This document shows, in pieces, positions 6,436-8,438 of a stretch of DNA of 8,438 nucleotides; position 1 is the first letter of the stretch, and the number at the start of each line of letters is the position of its first letter. The DNA lies in the NCBI GenBank assembly GCA_023424585.1, contig JAFADT010000932.1:1-8438 (forward strand), written 5' to 3'. The DNA is from Pseudomonadota bacterium (GTDB lineage: Bacteria; Myxococcota; Myxococcia; Myxococcales; Myxococcaceae). The translations under genes were made by a program, and so were the position numbers. The notes beneath the pieces were generated by a model that had not been told where the DNA came from, did not search any database, and saw only the letters and a list, made by a program, of their open reading frames with translations.

Positions 6436-7615
6436 GTTCGTCGCCTCCACCCCGGGACTTCTCCACCTCGGCCTTGAGCAGGAACGCGCCCTCCACCACC
6501 ACCTCATCGCCCACCTTCAGCCCCGACAGGACCTCCACCTGCGTGCCCAGGCTGCGGCCCCGGCCCACCTCGCGCTGTTCGAAGACGCCCGCCTCGGGCG
6601 TGGGTAGGAACACCACCCAGCCGTTCTCCAGCCGCTGGAGCGCCGACGCGGGCACCGCCGTGAGCGTGGCGCCCGGCTCCCCCAGCGGGATGGACGCGGA
6701 CGCGGACATGCCCGGCCGCAGGAGCCCCTTGCCGTTGTCCAGCTCCAGCCGCACGGGGATGGTGCGGCTGCGCGCGTCCACCTGCTGCCCCACGTGGCCC
6801 ACCTTCGCGGCGAACTCCTGGCCCGGGAACGCGGCGAGCGTGACGCGCGCCTCCGCCCCGGGATTCAGGCGCACGGCATCCCGCTCGAACGCGTGCACGA
6901 CGAGCCAGAGCGACGACAGGTCGCCGATGCGGAAGAGCGGCTGGGACGGATCCGCCATCTGCCCCAGCCGGGCGGTGCGCTCCACGACGGTGCCGTCAAT
7001 GGGCGCCTTGAGCACGAAGCCGGAGGTGCCGTCACCTCCGGCCCCGCCCGCGCCCAGCGCCGTGAGCGCGGCCTTGGCGGCGGCGACGTCTGCCTCGGAG
7101 GCGGCGGCGTCCGCTTCAGCCGCCTGCGCGTCCTTGCGCGCGACGATGCGCTCATCCGCCAGCGTGCGCTTGCGATCCGCGGCCTGCCGCGCGGCGGCGG
7201 CGCGGGCCTGGGCGGCTTGGAGGTCCGCGCGGGCGCGGCCCAGCTCCGGACTCTGGAGCTCCGCCAGCCGCTGGCCCTGCTTCACCGCCTGGCCCGTCGT
7301 CACGGCGACGGAGGCCACGCGCGCGGAGACGGGCGTGGAGACCTCCGCGTATGCGTCCTCGCTGAAGGTCAGCTCCCCCAGCGCGGTGACGCTCTCTCCG
7401 CCCGGGCGGGCCTCCACCTTCGCGGTGGTGACGCGCAGATCCCGGAGCATCTCCTTCGGGACATGCACGTGGATGACGTCCCCGGACTCGACGTGGAGCT
7501 TCTCCTCGGTCGCCTCGTCGTGGCCGTGTTCGCGCGCGTCGTCGTGCTCCGCCTTCGAGGACTTGCAGGCGGTGAGGCCCACGAGGGCAACCATTAGCAG
7601 CAGGGTGGGCTTCAT
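6425..7615 (-). CDS. CzcB/CusB-like periplasmic adaptor lipoprotein of RND efflux system
   Basis: Membrane-fusion protein that links the inner-membrane pump to the outer-membrane channel, 396 aa. The start is the ATG in an ATGA overlap with the channel gene, behind AGGAG at 7-base spacing; a longer reading upstream is Arg/Pro-rich and not credible. The signal peptide ends in lipobox LTAC, so Cys17 would be lipidated and the protein anchored to a membrane. Residues 24-51 are rich in His, Asp and Glu (H24, H30, H32, H41, H49, H51), a metal-binding segment as in CzcB-type adaptors. Then come the first lipoyl half (about 88-125), an Ala-rich coiled-coil hairpin (about 125-188), the second lipoyl half with APIDGTVV (204-211), a beta-barrel domain (about 235-310) containing LRPGMSASASIP, and a membrane-proximal domain (about 315-385). 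The tail ends GGGDEHGH with two more histidines. The metal handed on is inferred to be copper or a divalent cation. Confidence 0.95.
   Translation of the reverse strand: MKPTLLLMVALVGLTACKSSKAEHDDAREHGHDEATEEKLHVESGDVIHVHVPKEMLRDLRVTTAKVEARPGGESVTALGELTFSEDAYAEVSTPVSARVASVAVTTGQAVKQGQRLAELQSPELGRARADLQAAQARAAAARQAADRKRTLADERIVARKDAQAAEADAAASEADVAAAKAALTALGAGGAGGDGTSGFVLKAPIDGTVVERTARLGQMADPSQPLFRIGDLSSLWLVVHAFERDAVRLNPGAEARVTLAAFPGQEFAAKVGHVGQQVDARSRTIPVRLELDNGKGLLRPGMSASASIPLGEPGATLTAVPASALQRLENGWVVFLPTPEAGVFEQREVGRGRSLGTQVEVLSGLKVGDEVVVEGAFLLKAEVEKSRGGGDEHGH
6444..6448 (-). promoter_or_regulatory. Ribosome binding site that fixes the pump gene start
   Basis: GGAGG, 8 bases before the ATG at 6435, lies inside the last codons of the adaptor gene. 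It chooses this ATG over the in-frame ATG 72 bases upstream. Confidence 0.65.
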
Positions 7616-8438
7616 GGCAGGACTCCTGTCTCCACTTCGAGCTGTACGCGGGCGAGGGCCAGGCGCAGCAGGCCTTCGAGCCACGCGGCCCGCGCCTCCA
7701 GCGTGTCGCGGCGCACGAGGAGGAAGGCCGCGAGGTCCATCTCCCCGGCGTCGTACGAGCGCTGCGCGAGCGCTTCGTTGTCGTCCAGCAGCGGCAGCAC
7801 CTGCTCCAGGGCCCCGAGCGCGTCCCGGCTCGCGCGGTAGCGATACTCCGCGGCCTGGACCTGGGCGGGCACGACGGTGCGCGCGGCGCGCAGCTCCGCC
7901 TCGGCGCGGCTTGCGTCCGCTTCTCCGACGAGGCGCGCTTCCTGGCCTCGGGCGAAGAGGGGCAGGGGCACGCTGAGCGTCCCCAGGAACACCGTCTCGT
8001 CCGCCTCCTTCTGGTAGCGCACGCCCACCGCCACGTCCGGCAGCACCTGGCGTCGGCCCAGCGTCGCGGCGGCCTTCGCCTGGACCTGCTCCTGCTCCAG
8101 CGCCACCAGGTCCGCGCGCGTCTCCGCGCCGTCCGGCGCCGCGCGAACGGGCGCCAGCGCGAGGGTGCGCAGATCATCCTCGTAGGGGACCTGGGGCCGC
8201 GCGCGGTAGCCCACGCGCGCCTCCAGCTCCTCCCGCAGCGCGTGGACCTCTCCTGTCGCGACCTGGACCTCCGCGCGGGCCCGGGCCTGCGCGACCTTCG
8301 CCACGTTGAGGTCCACCGCGGGCACGTCCCCGGCCGCGTAGCGTTTCTCCGTGGCCTGGACGGTGCGCGCCGCCGCTTCCTCCGCGGCGTTCACCAGCTT
8401 CTGCCGCTCCCGGGCCAGCAGCAGGCGCAGGTAGGCGG
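7612..8438 (-). CDS. TolC/CzcC-family outer-membrane channel protein (N-terminus outside window)
   Basis: Outer-membrane component of the tripartite efflux complex. The frame is open from the window edge (first full codon at 8436) to the TGA at 7612-7614, giving 274 visible residues; the N-terminus with signal peptide lies beyond the window. A GTG at 8394 is in frame but internal, because coding sequence (AYLRLLLARERQKLVNAAEE) continues upstream. The visible part holds the end of the first OEP repeat (long Ala/Glu/Arg-rich helices with AAGDVPAVDLNVAK) and the whole second repeat, including LGTLSVPLPLFARGQ, the beta-strand and turn typical of CzcC/CusC-type channels, and AGEMDLAAFLLVRRDTLEA near the end. 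The stop shares ATGA with the adaptor start, so this is the first visible gene of a channel-adaptor-pump operon. It differs clearly from the second TolC-family protein in this window: no His tail and little shared sequence. Confidence 0.93.
   Translation of the reverse strand, partial: AYLRLLLARERQKLVNAAEEAAARTVQATEKRYAAGDVPAVDLNVAKVAQARARAEVQVATGEVHALREELEARVGYRARPQVPYEDDLRTLALAPVRAAPDGAETRADLVALEQEQVQAKAAATLGRRQVLPDVAVGVRYQKEADETVFLGTLSVPLPLFARGQEARLVGEADASRAEAELRAARTVVPAQVQAAEYRYRASRDALGALEQVLPLLDDNEALAQRSYDAGEMDLAAFLLVRRDTLEARAAWLEGLLRLALARVQLEVETGVLP
7623..7627 (-). promoter_or_regulatory. Ribosome binding site of the adaptor gene
   Basis: AGGAG with 7-base spacing to the ATG at 7615, located in the end of the channel gene. 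It supports the lipoprotein start MKPTLLL over the in-frame upstream ATG at 7684. Confidence 0.6.

Noticed and set aside
3280..6477. Long plus-strand frames opposite the RND pump
   Set aside because: Low-complexity His/Arg/Gln-rich translations without domains; the minus strand carries a full 1042-aa RND protein.

Overview
This is an 8.4-kb high-GC window with all genes on the minus strand, so transcription runs from high to low coordinates. Strong G/C third-position bias, tightly packed overlapping genes and protein styles typical of myxobacteria suggest a Myxococcus/Corallococcus-like deltaproteobacterium. This is inferred from style, not from a database search. The whole window is a heavy-metal (most likely copper-related) efflux and detoxification locus.

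Upstream block (8438 down to 3307): a three-gene RND efflux operon in the order outer-membrane channel (TolC/CzcC-like, 5' end outside the window), periplasmic adaptor lipoprotein (CzcB/CusB-like, His-rich at both ends) and inner-membrane proton-driven pump (CusA/CzcA family, 1042 aa). Channel and adaptor share an ATGA stop/start overlap, and adaptor and pump overlap by 11 bases. The pump stop codon shares another ATGA with the start of a sigma-70/ECF-type sigma factor. That sigma factor has a good ribosome binding site and an intact region 2, but its reading frame loses all family resemblance after about 104 codons. Region 4 and any C-terminal sensor domain are absent, so it is called a pseudogene or remnant.

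Junction (about 2998 down to 2791): roughly 200 bp without a recognisable gene, holding a perfect 7-bp inverted repeat with a 7-bp spacer and a short direct repeat. It probably contains the promoter of the downstream block.

Downstream block (2790 down to 1 and beyond): a second TolC-family outer-membrane lipoprotein with a His-rich tail (GTG start), overlapping a Tat-exported multicopper oxidase whose C-terminus runs off the window. The copper motifs are spaced as in a two-domain rather than a three-domain oxidase, and a Met-rich tail follows the last cupredoxin domain.

Together the genes would pump metal across the inner and outer membranes, and the periplasmic oxidase would probably convert Cu(I) to the less toxic Cu(II). 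No RNA genes, CRISPR arrays, complete insertion sequences or clear terminators were seen. The most notable points are the sigma-factor remnant at the end of an otherwise intact operon, the two-domain Met-rich oxidase, and a pump that has a Cus-like membrane motif but lacks the CusA methionine triad.
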